In this document: piece by piece, positions 9,948-18,773 of the stretch | Position numbering within the stretch: the first letter of the stretch is position 1 | Layout: every line of letters begins with the position of its first letter | DNA from: an uncultured Rhodanobacteraceae bacterium | GTDB lineage: Bacteria; Pseudomonadota; Gammaproteobacteria; Xanthomonadales; Rhodanobacteraceae | Direction: 5' to 3' | DNA: 22,971 nt | Assembly (NCBI GenBank): GCA_913053815.1 | Contig: CAJXGK010000001.1 | Coordinates: 1-22,971, forward strand | Position numbers and translations under genes: made by a program | Notes under the pieces: generated by a model | What the model was told of the DNA's origin: nothing | The model's database searches: none | What the model saw: only the letters and a program-made list of their open reading frames with translations

Positions 9948-10988
9948 ATGTCGCTCAGCAATTTCATCTCTACCCGATCCACCTTGGTGCTTCTGACTAA
10001 CTTACTGGGTTTGCTGTTGGTGACCAGCTGTTCCCATCCGCCTGCCCCCATCCAGCCGGGTGGACCCACACCCCAGGCAGCTGTGCAGGAATCCTGGCGA
10101 CTGCTTGCCGCCGGCGACTTCGACAACTTGTGGAAGCATGCTCTACCGACCCAGGATTACCTGGCCATGCGCACCAGCTGGCAAGCTGAGCATGTCATCC
10201 CCCAGCACCTCGATACGGCCGACCGCAACGCCTTCGCTAAGGCGATCAAGGCCCTCACCGCAAAGGGTGCCAAGAGTCAACTCTGGACCAAGTTTAAGCC
10301 GCAGCTGCTGGCCTTCCGCAACAAGTACCGGACCCGCATCCCACTCATGATTGGTATGGCCGAGCCGGTACTGGATACGATTATCAAACGCTCAACCGAC
10401 CTCAATAGTGCCCAGAAAAAACAGGCTCGCACTGCCGTGAAGATCCTGGTGGCCTGGGCAACCCGGCAAGATTGGAGCAACCCGGTACAGGTTCAGCAAA
10501 CACTCAATGTTGTCGTAGATACCGCGCGTACGCTGAACATGCAAACAGCCGAGCAGTTGGAAAACCTGAGCTACGTCCAGTCCATGCATGTTTACAGCGT
10601 GCTCTGGGATGGCCTGCAGCGGGTCCTCCACATCTATGGATTTTCAATCGATCGGGTACTCGGCTCGGCTCAGATCAAAGTACTCTCCAATGATGGCAAT
10701 GTGGCGGTGGTACAGACCCGTTTTGATTTGTTGGGCCAAACCGCAGTGGTCGATTCCACGTTGATCCGCCAGAACAAGCGCTGGTTCGACCAACAAACAT
10801 TGAACCGCTGGCAGCAAACCCGTACCCAGCTGGCTCGGGCCGCCTCGGTCGCTCGGGCCGCCTCGGTCGCTCGGGCTGCCTCGGTCGCTCCCGCGACCCT
10901 TTCACTCACACCGGCCCACCCTGGCACCCCAACGCCCCCTACAACGGCGCGAACAGTACCTGCGTCGAATGGAGCTACGGGCCACTAA
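9948..10988 (+). CDS. Putative lipoprotein of unknown function with an Ala/Arg repeat
   Basis: I do not recognise this 346-residue protein. It starts with a short basic stretch and a hydrophobic segment that ends in the lipobox VTSC (Cys28), so it is probably a diacylated lipoprotein, with Ser29 favouring the outer membrane. The body (about 40-290) is mostly helical, with an AAVQESWRLLAAGDFDNLW start that resembles domains placed after a lipoprotein signal, and strands near 235-275 (VAVVQTRFDLLGQTAVVDST). Residues 296-313 are three copies of ARAASV, followed by a Pro/Thr-rich tail. It lies 150 bp after the helicase gene and 15 bp before plsB, so coexpression with plsB is likely. Confidence 0.82.
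   Translation: MSLSNFISTRSTLVLLTNLLGLLLVTSCSHPPAPIQPGGPTPQAAVQESWRLLAAGDFDNLWKHALPTQDYLAMRTSWQAEHVIPQHLDTADRNAFAKAIKALTAKGAKSQLWTKFKPQLLAFRNKYRTRIPLMIGMAEPVLDTIIKRSTDLNSAQKKQARTAVKILVAWATRQDWSNPVQVQQTLNVVVDTARTLNMQTAEQLENLSYVQSMHVYSVLWDGLQRVLHIYGFSIDRVLGSAQIKVLSNDGNVAVVQTRFDLLGQTAVVDSTLIRQNKRWFDQQTLNRWQQTRTQLARAASVARAASVARAASVAPATLSLTPAHPGTPTPPTTARTVPASNGATGH
10833..10886 (+). repeat. Three tandem 18-bp units inside the lipoprotein gene
   Basis: The unit GCTCGGGCCGCCTCGGTC occurs at 10833-10850, 10851-10868 and, with one C-to-T change, at 10869-10886. It is in frame and encodes ARAASV three times; a further GCTC starts a broken fourth unit. Arrays of this kind can gain or lose units by slippage without shifting the frame. 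Confidence 0.97.
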
Positions 10989-11003
10989 GCCTGATGTCCG
11001 CCT

Positions 11004-13541
11004 ATGTCCCCCTCGTTTCCCGTCAAAGAGGCCAACACGCCATGGAACCTGCGCGTACTGGCCCGCCTGCTGCGCCCGTGGGTGCGCATCAAGCGCGATC
11101 CGGTCGAACCTGCGCAGCAGCTCGATATCGATCATCCGGTGGTGTATGTCATCGAACGTCATGGCCTGTCCGATCTACTGATTCTTGACGAGGCTTGCCG
11201 TGAAGCCGGTATGCCCTCACCACTACAGACCTTAGCCAATCTGCCCGGCCGTCGGCACCGGCCGATTCTAGCCCTCAGCCCACGCCGTGGCCTATTCAGA
11301 CCTCACCGGCGGTTTGCCAATCGCGATACCATATTGCTTTATCTGCGCGCTCTGGTCAGCCACCGCGCGACCGATGTGCAATTGCAACCCGTTGCCATCT
11401 ATGTGGGCCGCGCACCCAATCGCAGCAGTGGCTGGTTCCGAGTACTGTTTAGTGAGAACTGGGTAGTCGTAGGGTGGTTCCGGCGTCTGCTGGCACTGCT
11501 GCTCAATGGTCGCGACACTATTGTGCATTTTTCTCCACCCATGTCCTTGCGCAACCTGCTCGAAGAACAGGATGAGCTACCCGACCCGCGCATGGCCCGC
11601 AAGGTACTACGGATCCTTCGTGTTCATCTACGCCGCGTACGTAGCGCCGTCATCGGCCCGGACCTATCTCATCGTCGTACCGTGGTCGATGTGGTACTGA
11701 CCAGCAAACGGGTTCAGGCAGCTATTGCCCAAACCACCCAACGTGAAAATATCCGCCACCATACCGCTTGGCATAGAGCTCAAACCTATGCCCGGGAGAT
11801 CGCGGCCGATTACTCACCACCGGCGGTTCGTTCGGCGTCGTTCCTATTGAGTAGTTTCTGGAACCGCTTGTTCGATGGCATTGGGATGCATCATTTCGAC
11901 TCACTGCGGGCCGTTGCTCCCGGCCATGAAGTCATTTATGTGCCCTGCCATCGCAGCCATGCCGATTACCTTCTGCTTAGCTATCAGCTGTACCAAAACG
12001 GGCTGGTGCCCCCGCACATCGCTGCCGGTATCAATCTGAACCTGCCGTTACTCGGGCGGATCCTGCGGCGTGGCGGAGCCTTCTTCCTACGCCGTAGCTT
12101 CAGAGCCAATGCGCTGTATTCCAATGTGTTCTCCGCCTATGTCGATCAGCTTTTCCAACGTGGTGTAGCCATGGAATATTTTGTCGAGGGGGGCCGCTCG
12201 CGCACCGGCCGCCTGCTGCTGCCTCGTGGCGGCATGCTGGCCATCACGGTACGCGCTTTCCTGCGTTCCCCCCATCGCCCGGTGCTGTTTCAACCGGTAT
12301 ATATCGGCTACGAAAAATTGATGGAAGGGGCAAGCTACAGTGGTGAACTCTCTGGCAAAGCTAAGAAAAAGGAGTCCCTACTGGGACTTTTCAGCCTATT
12401 CAAGGTACTACGCGAGCATTATGGTCGGGTCACCCTAAATTTTGGTGAGCCGATTCTGCTGAAGGAAATGCTCGACCAGCATGCCCCGCAGTGGCGTGAG
12501 GCACACGGTAACGATGACGAGCGGCCCGCGTGGTTTCCCGGCTTGGTCAACGCCTTGGCCGAACGCATTCAAGTCGAGATCAACCGCGCCGCTGATGCCA
12601 ATCCCATCAATCTGCTGGCTCTGTGCATGCTGGCCACGCCCAAACATGCTCTGGCAGAACAGGATCTTATCGCCCAGATCGACCTCTACCAAACGCTCTT
12701 TACCGAATTGCCCTACTCCGAGCGGGTGACGCTGACTACGACTTCACCTGCCGACATAGTCGCTTACGGAGAAAAGATGGGCTGGATCCGACGTATCCGT
12801 CATCCACTCGGCGATGTGCTGGTATGTGAAGGCGATCAGGCCGTGCTACTGAGCTATTTCCGCAACAATGTACTGCACTTGGTGGTACCGGCCGCCTGGA
12901 TCGCCGCCTGCTTTTTGAATGAACAACGCATGGCAAAACTTTCGATCCTGCGCCTGGGCCGTCTGGTCTATCCGTTCATTCGTGCTGAGCTGTTTTTACC
13001 TTGGGATGACGACGGTTTTGCGGCTCAGCTGGAAGCTACCATCGATTTTCTGGTGCAGCATGATTTTCTCGAGTCTCACGGCGGGGGTCGCGTGCTGGAA
13101 CGCGCTGCGGGCCAGGATCTGAGTGCTTACCAGCTGCGGGTCCTGGCCCACAGCCTGCTGCAGACCTTCGAACGCTATTACATCGCTCTCGCTGCACTGG
13201 TCAAGGCTGGGACGGGCACCCTAACCGCCTTGGAACTGGAAAGAATCTGTGTACTGACCGCACAAAGACTGTCGCTGCTACAACAACTTACCGCGCCGGA
13301 ATTCTTCGACAAATCCCTGTTCCGGGGCTTTATCCAACAGCTCCGCGCTAGCGGGGTCATTCGCCCCAACCCGCAGGGTAAACTGAACTTCGCCCCTGAA
13401 CTGGCGGCCATCGTCGATGAGGCTGGGGTGATCCTTACCCGCGGCGTACGTGAAGCCATTCTCAAGCTAGCCCCTGGGGGGGGACTACCCGGCACCTCCT
13501 CGATAGCCAACCACTCAGACCCAGCCCCTGCTCAGAAATGA
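11004..13541 (+). CDS. plsB: Glycerol-3-phosphate 1-O-acyltransferase PlsB
   Basis: PlsB transfers an acyl chain from acyl-ACP or acyl-CoA to position 1 of glycerol-3-phosphate at the inner membrane, giving lysophosphatidate and committing the cell to phospholipid synthesis. The 845-residue product has the acyltransferase motifs: [13 protein letters not shown] with catalytic HX4D (His316, Asp321), the [16 protein letters not shown] segment, [11 protein letters not shown] (Glu395 region), and [14 protein letters not shown]. It is somewhat longer than the Escherichia coli enzyme (807). It follows the lipoprotein gene by 15 bp and overlaps the convergent pgk 3' end by 10 bp. gpsA upstream supplies its substrate. 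Confidence 0.97.
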   Translation: MSPSFPVKEANTPWNLRVLARLLRPWVRIKRDPVEPAQQLDIDHPVVYVIERHGLSDLLILDEACREAGMPSPLQTLANLPGRRHRPILALSPRRGLFRPHRRFANRDTILLYLRALVSHRATDVQLQPVAIYVGRAPNRSSGWFRVLFSENWVVVGWFRRLLALLLNGRDTIVHFSPPMSLRNLLEEQDELPDPRMARKVLRILRVHLRRVRSAVIGPDLSHRRTVVDVVLTSKRVQAAIAQTTQRENIRHHTAWHRAQTYAREIAADYSPPAVRSASFLLSSFWNRLFDGIGMHHFDSLRAVAPGHEVIYVPCHRSHADYLLLSYQLYQNGLVPPHIAAGINLNLPLLGRILRRGGAFFLRRSFRANALYSNVFSAYVDQLFQRGVAMEYFVEGGRSRTGRLLLPRGGMLAITVRAFLRSPHRPVLFQPVYIGYEKLMEGASYSGELSGKAKKKESLLGLFSLFKVLREHYGRVTLNFGEPILLKEMLDQHAPQWREAHGNDDERPAWFPGLVNALAERIQVEINRAADANPINLLALCMLATPKHALAEQDLIAQIDLYQTLFTELPYSERVTLTTTSPADIVAYGEKMGWIRRIRHPLGDVLVCEGDQAVLLSYFRNNVLHLVVPAAWIAACFLNEQRMAKLSILRLGRLVYPFIRAELFLPWDDDGFAAQLEATIDFLVQHDFLESHGGGRVLERAAGQDLSAYQLRVLAHSLLQTFERYYIALAALVKAGTGTLTALELERICVLTAQRLSLLQQLTAPEFFDKSLFRGFIQQLRASGVIRPNPQGKLNFAPELAAIVDEAGVILTRGVREAILKLAPGGGLPGTSSIANHSDPAPAQK

Positions 13542-14740
13542 ACTTCGACCACCCCGCCTGTGCAGACCTCAGCACGGGCCTCTAAAGCGGCCACAGCAGG
13601 CAGCACCTTGCCTTCCAAAAATTCAAGGAAAGCTCCACCACCGGTAGAAATATAGTCAATGTGTTCGGCCATGCCGTACTTGTCCGCGGCCGCCAGAGTA
13701 TCGCCACCGCCGGCAATCGAAAAAGCCTTGGTCCCGGCAATGGCCTGGGCCAAAACTTCGGTCCCTTTGCCAAAGGCATCGAATTCAAACACCCCGACTG
13801 GACCATTCCAGACCACAGTGCCCGCCGCGGCAATCCGTTCAGCATAGTTTGCAGCGGTCTGTGGTCCGATATCGAGAATCATCTCTGTAGGCTTGATGGC
13901 CTCAATCCGTTTCACGATGGGCATAGCCTCCGCGCTGCAAGCCGTGGCCACCACCACATCGCAGGGCATCGGCAGCTCGGTGCCACAGGCCTGGGCCTGA
14001 TCGAGGATCTGGCGTGCTGCGTCGAGCAGGTCCGGCTCGTACAGCGAAGTCCCCACCTCGTGCCCCATGGCAGCGATAAAAGTATTAGCGATCCCTCCTC
14101 CTACAATCAGCTGATCAACCTTGGTTAACAGATTTTTCAGCAAGGTCAGCTTGGTGGATACTTTGGAACCGCCAACAATGGCCAGGAGTGGCTGGGTAGG
14201 CGCTTGCAAAGCGCGGCCCAAAGCATCCAGTTCCGCGGCCAAAAGAGGTCCCGCACAAGCCATAGGCACCACCTGGATCACTCCATGGGTGGAGGCCTGA
14301 GCGCGATGTGCAACACCGAACGCATCCATCACAAATATCTCGCACAAGGCCGCATAGCGGCGGGCAAGAGCCGGATCGTCGGCCTTCTCACCGACATTCA
14401 TGCGGCAGTTTTCCAACAGCACGACCTCACCCGGTTGTACCGTCACTCCGTCAAGGTAATCGCGCAACAGGGGTACCGGCTGGGCCAGCTTCCGACTAAG
14501 CCAGGCGGCCACCAGGGTCAGCGATTCACTGGCTGCAAAGACCCCCTCCTGGGGCCGACCCCGGTGTGCCAACACCATTACCGCCGCGCCGGCATCGCAG
14601 GCTCTTTGTAGCGTTGGCAGAGCGGCATCAAGGCGCTGAGTTGAAGTGATGCGACCATTTTCGATGGGTACATTGAGATCTTCGCGGATCAATACGCGAC
14701 GCTTACAAAGATCGAAATTTGACATGCGCAGAAAAGACAT
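13532..14740 (-). CDS. pgk: Phosphoglycerate kinase
   Basis: Pgk interconverts 1,3-bisphosphoglycerate plus ADP with 3-phosphoglycerate plus ATP in glycolysis, gluconeogenesis or carbon fixation. With the ATG at 14740 the product is 402 residues and its start [20 protein letters not shown] aligns in register with other Pgk proteins; a longer in-frame reading to 14869 adds unrelated residues. Seen are DLNVP (21-25), [39 protein letters not shown] and the C-terminal [13 protein letters not shown] and [13 protein letters not shown]. The usual HLGRP substrate-site motif reads HRGRP (59-63). No gap, tkt, fba or pyk gene is adjacent. It is convergent and overlapping with plsB. Confidence 0.97.
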   Translation of the reverse strand: MSFLRMSNFDLCKRRVLIREDLNVPIENGRITSTQRLDAALPTLQRACDAGAAVMVLAHRGRPQEGVFAASESLTLVAAWLSRKLAQPVPLLRDYLDGVTVQPGEVVLLENCRMNVGEKADDPALARRYAALCEIFVMDAFGVAHRAQASTHGVIQVVPMACAGPLLAAELDALGRALQAPTQPLLAIVGGSKVSTKLTLLKNLLTKVDQLIVGGGIANTFIAAMGHEVGTSLYEPDLLDAARQILDQAQACGTELPMPCDVVVATACSAEAMPIVKRIEAIKPTEMILDIGPQTAANYAERIAAAGTVVWNGPVGVFEFDAFGKGTEVLAQAIAGTKAFSIAGGGDTLAAADKYGMAEHIDYISTGGGAFLEFLEGKVLPAVAALEARAEVCTGGVVEVHF

Positions 14741-14909
14741 ACTTAAACCCTGGTGTGGAAATATGGCTTGATGGCAACGGATAATCCGGGCCACATGAAG
14801 GTCTGGCCGCTGCGGGCACCAAGCAATCTTACCGTCCGCATCATGCAAGGATATTCTCTGCACAGCCAAGGACCGTTTGCAAACCGGTTTCGACGTCGCA
14901 GTAACAGCG

Positions 14910-14929
14910 CGTTATTATTGACAATAACG
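14910..14929. promoter_or_regulatory. Inverted repeat in the pgk-maiA spacer
   Basis: CGTTATT (14910-14916) and its exact complement AATAACG (14923-14929) flank six bases. The site ends 20 bp before the maiA start and lies in the only divergent spacer (209 bp) between pgk and maiA. It could bind a dimeric regulator or form a leader hairpin; the sequence does not decide. Confidence 0.4.
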
Positions 14930-14949
14930 GTTCGATCCGAGGGATGGAT

Positions 14950-15618
14950 ATGAGCGGTGAATTGGTTCTTTACAGCTACTGGCGCTCCAGTGCGGCTTAT
15001 CGGGTTCGTATCGCCCTGAATCTCAAGAAACTGCCCTATGCTTTGCAAACGGTAAGTCTGATTCAAAATGGCGGTGAACAACATAATGTGGCATATCGCC
15101 AACTCAATCCGCAAGGTCTGGTTCCGGTACTGCTGGATGGAGAACGGGTGTTCCGTCAATCGCTGGCGATTATCGAATATCTCGAAGACGCCTACGATGG
15201 GGCCCTCCAATTGCTGCCATCGTTGGCACGAGATCGCGCCCGGGTCCGCGCACTGGCGCAGATGATCACCTGCGATATTCATCCGTTGGGTAATCAGCGA
15301 GTTTTGCAGTATCTCGATAAGGAGTTCAGCACGCCCCGCATTGAGCGCCAGCGCTGGATGCTGCACTGGATCCAAATCGGCTTCAATGCCCTGGAATTAT
15401 TACTGCACGACCATCCCTCTGTAGGTCTGTTTTGTGAAGCCGATGTGCCGGGTCTGGCGGACTGCTGTCTGGTACCGCAAGTCTATAACGCCTATCGCTG
15501 GGGGCTGGGGATGGAACCCTATCCGATTATCCGGCGTATACATGCAACCTGTATGGAACTACAAGCCTTCCAGCACGCCGCCCCGGAAGCACAGCCCGAT
15601 GCACCACAGCCCAACTAA
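14950..15618 (+). CDS. maiA: Maleylacetoacetate isomerase (zeta-class glutathione transferase)
   Basis: MaiA-type enzymes isomerise maleylacetoacetate (tyrosine and homogentisate breakdown) or maleylpyruvate (gentisate route) using glutathione. The 222-residue product has the zeta-class N-terminal motif RSSAAYRVRIALNLK (12-26), the thioredoxin-fold segment NPQGLVPVLLDG with the cis-Pro, and QSLAIIEYLED. The C-terminal domain has CDIHPLGNQRVLQYL and FCEADVPGLADCCLVPQVYNA, typical of MaiA. I prefer the ATG at 14950, 6 bases after GAGGG, to the ATG at 14944. No other aromatic catabolic gene is visible nearby, so the physiological substrate is open. Confidence 0.9.
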   Translation: MSGELVLYSYWRSSAAYRVRIALNLKKLPYALQTVSLIQNGGEQHNVAYRQLNPQGLVPVLLDGERVFRQSLAIIEYLEDAYDGALQLLPSLARDRARVRALAQMITCDIHPLGNQRVLQYLDKEFSTPRIERQRWMLHWIQIGFNALELLLHDHPSVGLFCEADVPGLADCCLVPQVYNAYRWGLGMEPYPIIRRIHATCMELQAFQHAAPEAQPDAPQPN

Positions 15619-15744
15619 CCGTCACTGCAAGTAAAACAGAACTCCTGGCGATCTCCTCCACGACTCCGATCCCCCCACCACCACGGTAGACGCCGGTCAA
15701 GCCACGCGGATCACTCTTCGTGTTAGTACCGTTCCGGCGGCGGC

Positions 15745-16860
15745 TCAAAATCTGGTTCCAAAGGCATCCTCGTTAGTGGAGAGTTCGCCGTTGTCGCTAC
15801 CTCCTTCGGCGAGACGAATACGCAAGGCCAAACCATCACGTGAATCGGCTTTGGATAGCGCTTCTTCAAGTTCGATCTTGCCTTCGTGGTACAGCCGGAA
15901 CAGCGATTGATCAAAAGTGTGCATGCCTTCATGCAGACTGCGTTCCATCGCCGGCTTGATCTCGTGTACCTCACCACGACGCAGCAGGTCACGGACGTGT
16001 GGCGTGTTGATCAACACTTCGGTTGCCGGCAGGCGGTGTCCGTCCATACCGGTTACCAGACGCTGGCTGATAACCGATTTGAGATTTAGGGCCAGGTTCA
16101 TAAGGATATTCTTGTGCGCGGCATCGATGAAAAAATTAAGAATGCGTTCAATCGTCTGATCAGCATTGTTGGAGTGCAAGGTGGCCAGACAGATATGCCC
16201 GGTCTCAGAGAAGGTGATCGCGGCTTCCATGGTCTTCTTGTCGCGGATCTCACCGATCATGATCACATCGGGAGCCTCACGCATCGCGTTCTTTAACGCT
16301 TCTTGATAACTGTGGGTATCCAGGCCCACTTCGCGTTGGTTGACGATGGACTTCTGATGCCGGTGCAGGTACTCAATGGGCTCTTCAATAGTCAGAATAT
16401 GGCCTGGCGCGTGTTGGTTACGATAGTTAATCATCGATGCCAGAGTGGTGGATTTACCCGATCCGGTGGCCCCCACCACCAGGATCAATCCCCGCGGTAC
16501 CATGATCAGCTCTTTGAATACGGCAGGCAGCCCCAGCGATTCTATGGAGGGGATTTTATGCTTGATCGCCCGTATCACCATCCCCACTTCGCCGCGTTGC
16601 TTGAACACATTGACTCGGAAGCGGCCGGCACCTTTAACGGTGATAGCCATGTTCATTTCCAGGTCACGCTCGAATTGCGGTACCTGGCCCTCGCTCATCA
16701 GCGAGTAGGCAATTTTCTTAACCATGCCACTGGGCAAACCGGTATTACCCAGTGGGTAGAGTTTACCCTCGACCTTGATGTTCACCGGAGCGCCGGTGCT
16801 GAGAAACATATCCGATGCGCCCTTGTCAACCATCAGTTTGAGGAAATAGCCAATATCCAT
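15745..16860 (-). CDS. pilU: Type IV pilus retraction ATPase PilU
   Basis: Hexameric cytoplasmic ATPase of the PilT/PilU group, which depolymerises type IV pili for twitching motility; PilU acts as an accessory to PilT. The 371-residue product has Walker A GATGSGKST (130-138), the Asp box with EEPIEYLHRHQKSIVNQREVG, Walker B DVIMIGE (198-204) and the His box GHICLATLH (221-229). The HRHQKS stretch and the extended C-terminus fit PilU better than PilT. The ATG at 16860 aligns with family starts; in-frame starts up to 16920 add unrelated residues. It is convergent with maiA (126-bp gap) and 72 bp from a divergent lipoprotein gene. pilT is not in the window. Confidence 0.93.
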   Translation of the reverse strand: MDIGYFLKLMVDKGASDMFLSTGAPVNIKVEGKLYPLGNTGLPSGMVKKIAYSLMSEGQVPQFERDLEMNMAITVKGAGRFRVNVFKQRGEVGMVIRAIKHKIPSIESLGLPAVFKELIMVPRGLILVVGATGSGKSTTLASMINYRNQHAPGHILTIEEPIEYLHRHQKSIVNQREVGLDTHSYQEALKNAMREAPDVIMIGEIRDKKTMEAAITFSETGHICLATLHSNNADQTIERILNFFIDAAHKNILMNLALNLKSVISQRLVTGMDGHRLPATEVLINTPHVRDLLRRGEVHEIKPAMERSLHEGMHTFDQSLFRLYHEGKIELEEALSKADSRDGLALRIRLAEGGSDNGELSTNEDAFGTRF

Positions 16861-16932
16861 GGGTAATGTCCACATTGCCAATTGGGGGGTTACTGACGAG
16901 AATAGACTCATCCCCGTCAAAATTTGTTATTT

Positions 16933-17346
16933 ATGGCACACCTGCAAACAAAAATCCATGTTGCACTGCTTGGCATCGGGCTGGCAGCGCTGACCGGTTG
17001 TGTCAGTATTCCACCCCCCAAAAGTGCCATGACCCAGGCTCAGCAGATGCTGGACGCCGCGCGCACCGTGCAGGCAACCGTATTCGCACCACTCGAACTG
17101 GGTGAGGCTCAGGCTAAATTCAATTTCGCCCAACAGGCTCTGGCAAAACAGGCCTACGAACAGGCACGGATGCTGGCCAACGAAGCAGAAGTCACTGCGG
17201 AATTGGCCCGATCCCGCTCCCGCCTGAAGAACATGCAACACAAGATTCAAATGCAGCGTACGAAAAATGCACGCTTGCGCCGGGAACTGCTTGGTCAGGA
17301 CTCAGCACCCTCCCCAGACACTACCGGCCACAGAGGTGAGTCATGA
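16933..17346 (+). CDS. DUF4398-like lipoprotein
   Basis: A 137-residue predicted lipoprotein: basic N-terminus, hydrophobic segment and lipobox LTGC (Cys23). The mature part is a long amphipathic helical region rich in Ala, Gln, Arg and Glu (about 35-120), containing APLELGEAQAKFNFAQQALA, which resembles the DUF4398 pattern of two helices. The ATG at 16933 is preferred to a TTG at 16924. Its last four bases (ATGA) overlap the start of the OmpA-domain gene, so the two are translationally coupled and probably act together in the envelope. DUF4398 lipoproteins are often found beside OmpA-domain proteins; the exact role is unknown. Confidence 0.85.
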   Translation: MAHLQTKIHVALLGIGLAALTGCVSIPPPKSAMTQAQQMLDAARTVQATVFAPLELGEAQAKFNFAQQALAKQAYEQARMLANEAEVTAELARSRSRLKNMQHKIQMQRTKNARLRRELLGQDSAPSPDTTGHRGES

Positions 17347-18314
17347 AAAAACAGGCGCTGCTACTGGCTATGATAATATTCACTACGAGTGCCATCGCCG
17401 CCAAGACCCCCGATCCGCTGGTGCTGCAATGGCAGGCCAAGCTGCAAAAACTCGCCCAAAGCCCCACCCTCGGCGCCTACGCTCTCAGTATGCGGGTGCG
17501 TGCGGAAGAGGCCCTTGAGCATCTACGCAACGCCGGGGACAAGCAACGCCCCTACTGGCAATATATGACCGACAAACGTGTAGCCCTAGCCTATGCCGAG
17601 GCGCGGCTTGAGGCCGCACGTAACCAATTCTTCAAACTGCAGCAAAAGCATAACGAAATCCTACTGCAGGCTACCCGTAAAAATGCCAATTCGGTTCGTC
17701 TCGAACTGGCTCGCGAACGTCTGCAGAACGCGGTAGCCAACGAGCAAACCCACCGTCTGCAGGCCCAAAGTCGGCACTACGCCAATCAAGCGCAGCAGGC
17801 ACAACAGATCGCACAACAGGCACAACAAGCCGCGCAACAGGCCGGTCAACTCGCCGTCACCCAGGAACATGCTGCCAAACTAGCCCGGCGTGAAGCCCGG
17901 TTAGCGATCGCCGCAGTTCGTACCATGCGTGCTCAACTCGATCATCTCGCCGCATCACAAGGTGCACAGGGCATGCAAATGACCCTGGGGGATTATGCCT
18001 TTGCCATCGGCCAAGCCGCGCTACGCCCGCAGGCCCAGGTGCATCTTGGCAAGCTGATCCAGTTCGTTAAATCGGCGCCCAACAAGTCGATACTGGTGAT
18101 CGGCTATACCGATTCGCGTGGCCAGCCATCGGCCAACTTGGCACTATCCCGAGCGCGGGCTCGGGCGGTAGCGCATACTCTTATCGATGCGGGCGTCAAG
18201 GCAGGCCGTATCCATGTCATCGGACGTGGGAAAGCCGATCCGGTCGCTTCCAATCGGACCGCAGCCGGCCGAGCTAAAAACCGCCGAGTGGTGGTGATTC
18301 TAAAAAATAGCTAG
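17343..18314 (+). CDS. OmpA-domain peptidoglycan-binding envelope protein
   Basis: The 323-residue product begins with a Sec signal peptide (MKKQALLLAM, cleavage near SAIAA/K). Residues about 45-205 are a long predicted coiled coil, with a Gln/Ala repeat at 149-168 (QAQQ and QQA units). Residues about 213-320 are an OmpA/MotB domain with GYTDSRGQPSANLALSRARA (255-274) and the final GRAKNRRVVVIL, the part that grips meso-diaminopimelate in peptidoglycan. No beta-barrel is seen, so it is likely periplasmic, perhaps tethered by its lipoprotein partner. The start overlaps the stop of that gene (ATGA). Confidence 0.93.
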   Translation: MKKQALLLAMIIFTTSAIAAKTPDPLVLQWQAKLQKLAQSPTLGAYALSMRVRAEEALEHLRNAGDKQRPYWQYMTDKRVALAYAEARLEAARNQFFKLQQKHNEILLQATRKNANSVRLELARERLQNAVANEQTHRLQAQSRHYANQAQQAQQIAQQAQQAAQQAGQLAVTQEHAAKLARREARLAIAAVRTMRAQLDHLAASQGAQGMQMTLGDYAFAIGQAALRPQAQVHLGKLIQFVKSAPNKSILVIGYTDSRGQPSANLALSRARARAVAHTLIDAGVKAGRIHVIGRGKADPVASNRTAAGRAKNRRVVVILKNS

Positions 18315-18773
18315 CCGCCTATCGGACTTTGGGGATCATGGTGAAATAAGGGAAGAGCGGAGCAGTTTTTGATAGGGGATGCATAGCACCCTGGCAAAGC
18401 CAGAGCCGCGAAGGGGGTTCGGAGAGCAAACAGCAGGTCACGCATTAAAAGCATCAGAGAGTACCTATTTATCAATGACCTATCTTCATTAACCATACTA
18501 AGGAGGAAGCCCTCATTTATCTTTAAAGACATGATAATGAAAAGAAAATTGCTGACTTACGGGTTAAGTAGATAGCGGATCATAAGGAATTCATAAGTAC
18601 CCATTCATCCAGCTTATAGCTACCGCCCTATCGACGAGGGCGGCCTGCGGGGATAGCAAAAAACGCGGCAACTTCAGTATGTGAACTACCGGGACCCAAC
18701 CCACCGATCCATTCCGGGACATAGGAATGAACCCGCGTTAACATAGGCGGTCGCCCGCAACAGGTATTTCCAC
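18315..18773. other. Long gap without a confident gene
   Basis: Between the OmpA-domain gene and a GST gene. The middle (about 18430-18600) is clearly more AT-rich than the flanks. It contains a perfect AAGGAGG at 18500-18506 with no ATG, GTG or TTG at usual distance; the only nearby frame, from the ATG at 18531, ends after 15 codons. A hairpin with a 7-bp GC stem lies at 18623-18643. A minus-strand reading frame of 73 codons (18311-18532) has no ribosome site and no recognisable content. I see no convincing terminator for the upstream gene. Confidence 0.6.
18623..18643. repeat. GC-rich inverted repeat (hairpin)
   Basis: CCGCCCT (18623-18629) and its complement AGGGCGG (18637-18643) enclose a 7-base loop. 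No T-run follows on either strand, so it does not look like an intrinsic terminator. Confidence 0.6.

Noticed and set aside
14741..14869. 43-residue N-terminal extension of pgk
   Set aside because: Pgk homologues align from the ATG at 14740; the extension is unrelated and occupies the divergent spacer.
18311..18532. 73-codon minus-strand gene in the gap after the OmpA-domain gene
   Set aside because: No ribosome site, overlaps the OmpA-domain stop, and content is unrecognisable; kept only as part of the gap description.
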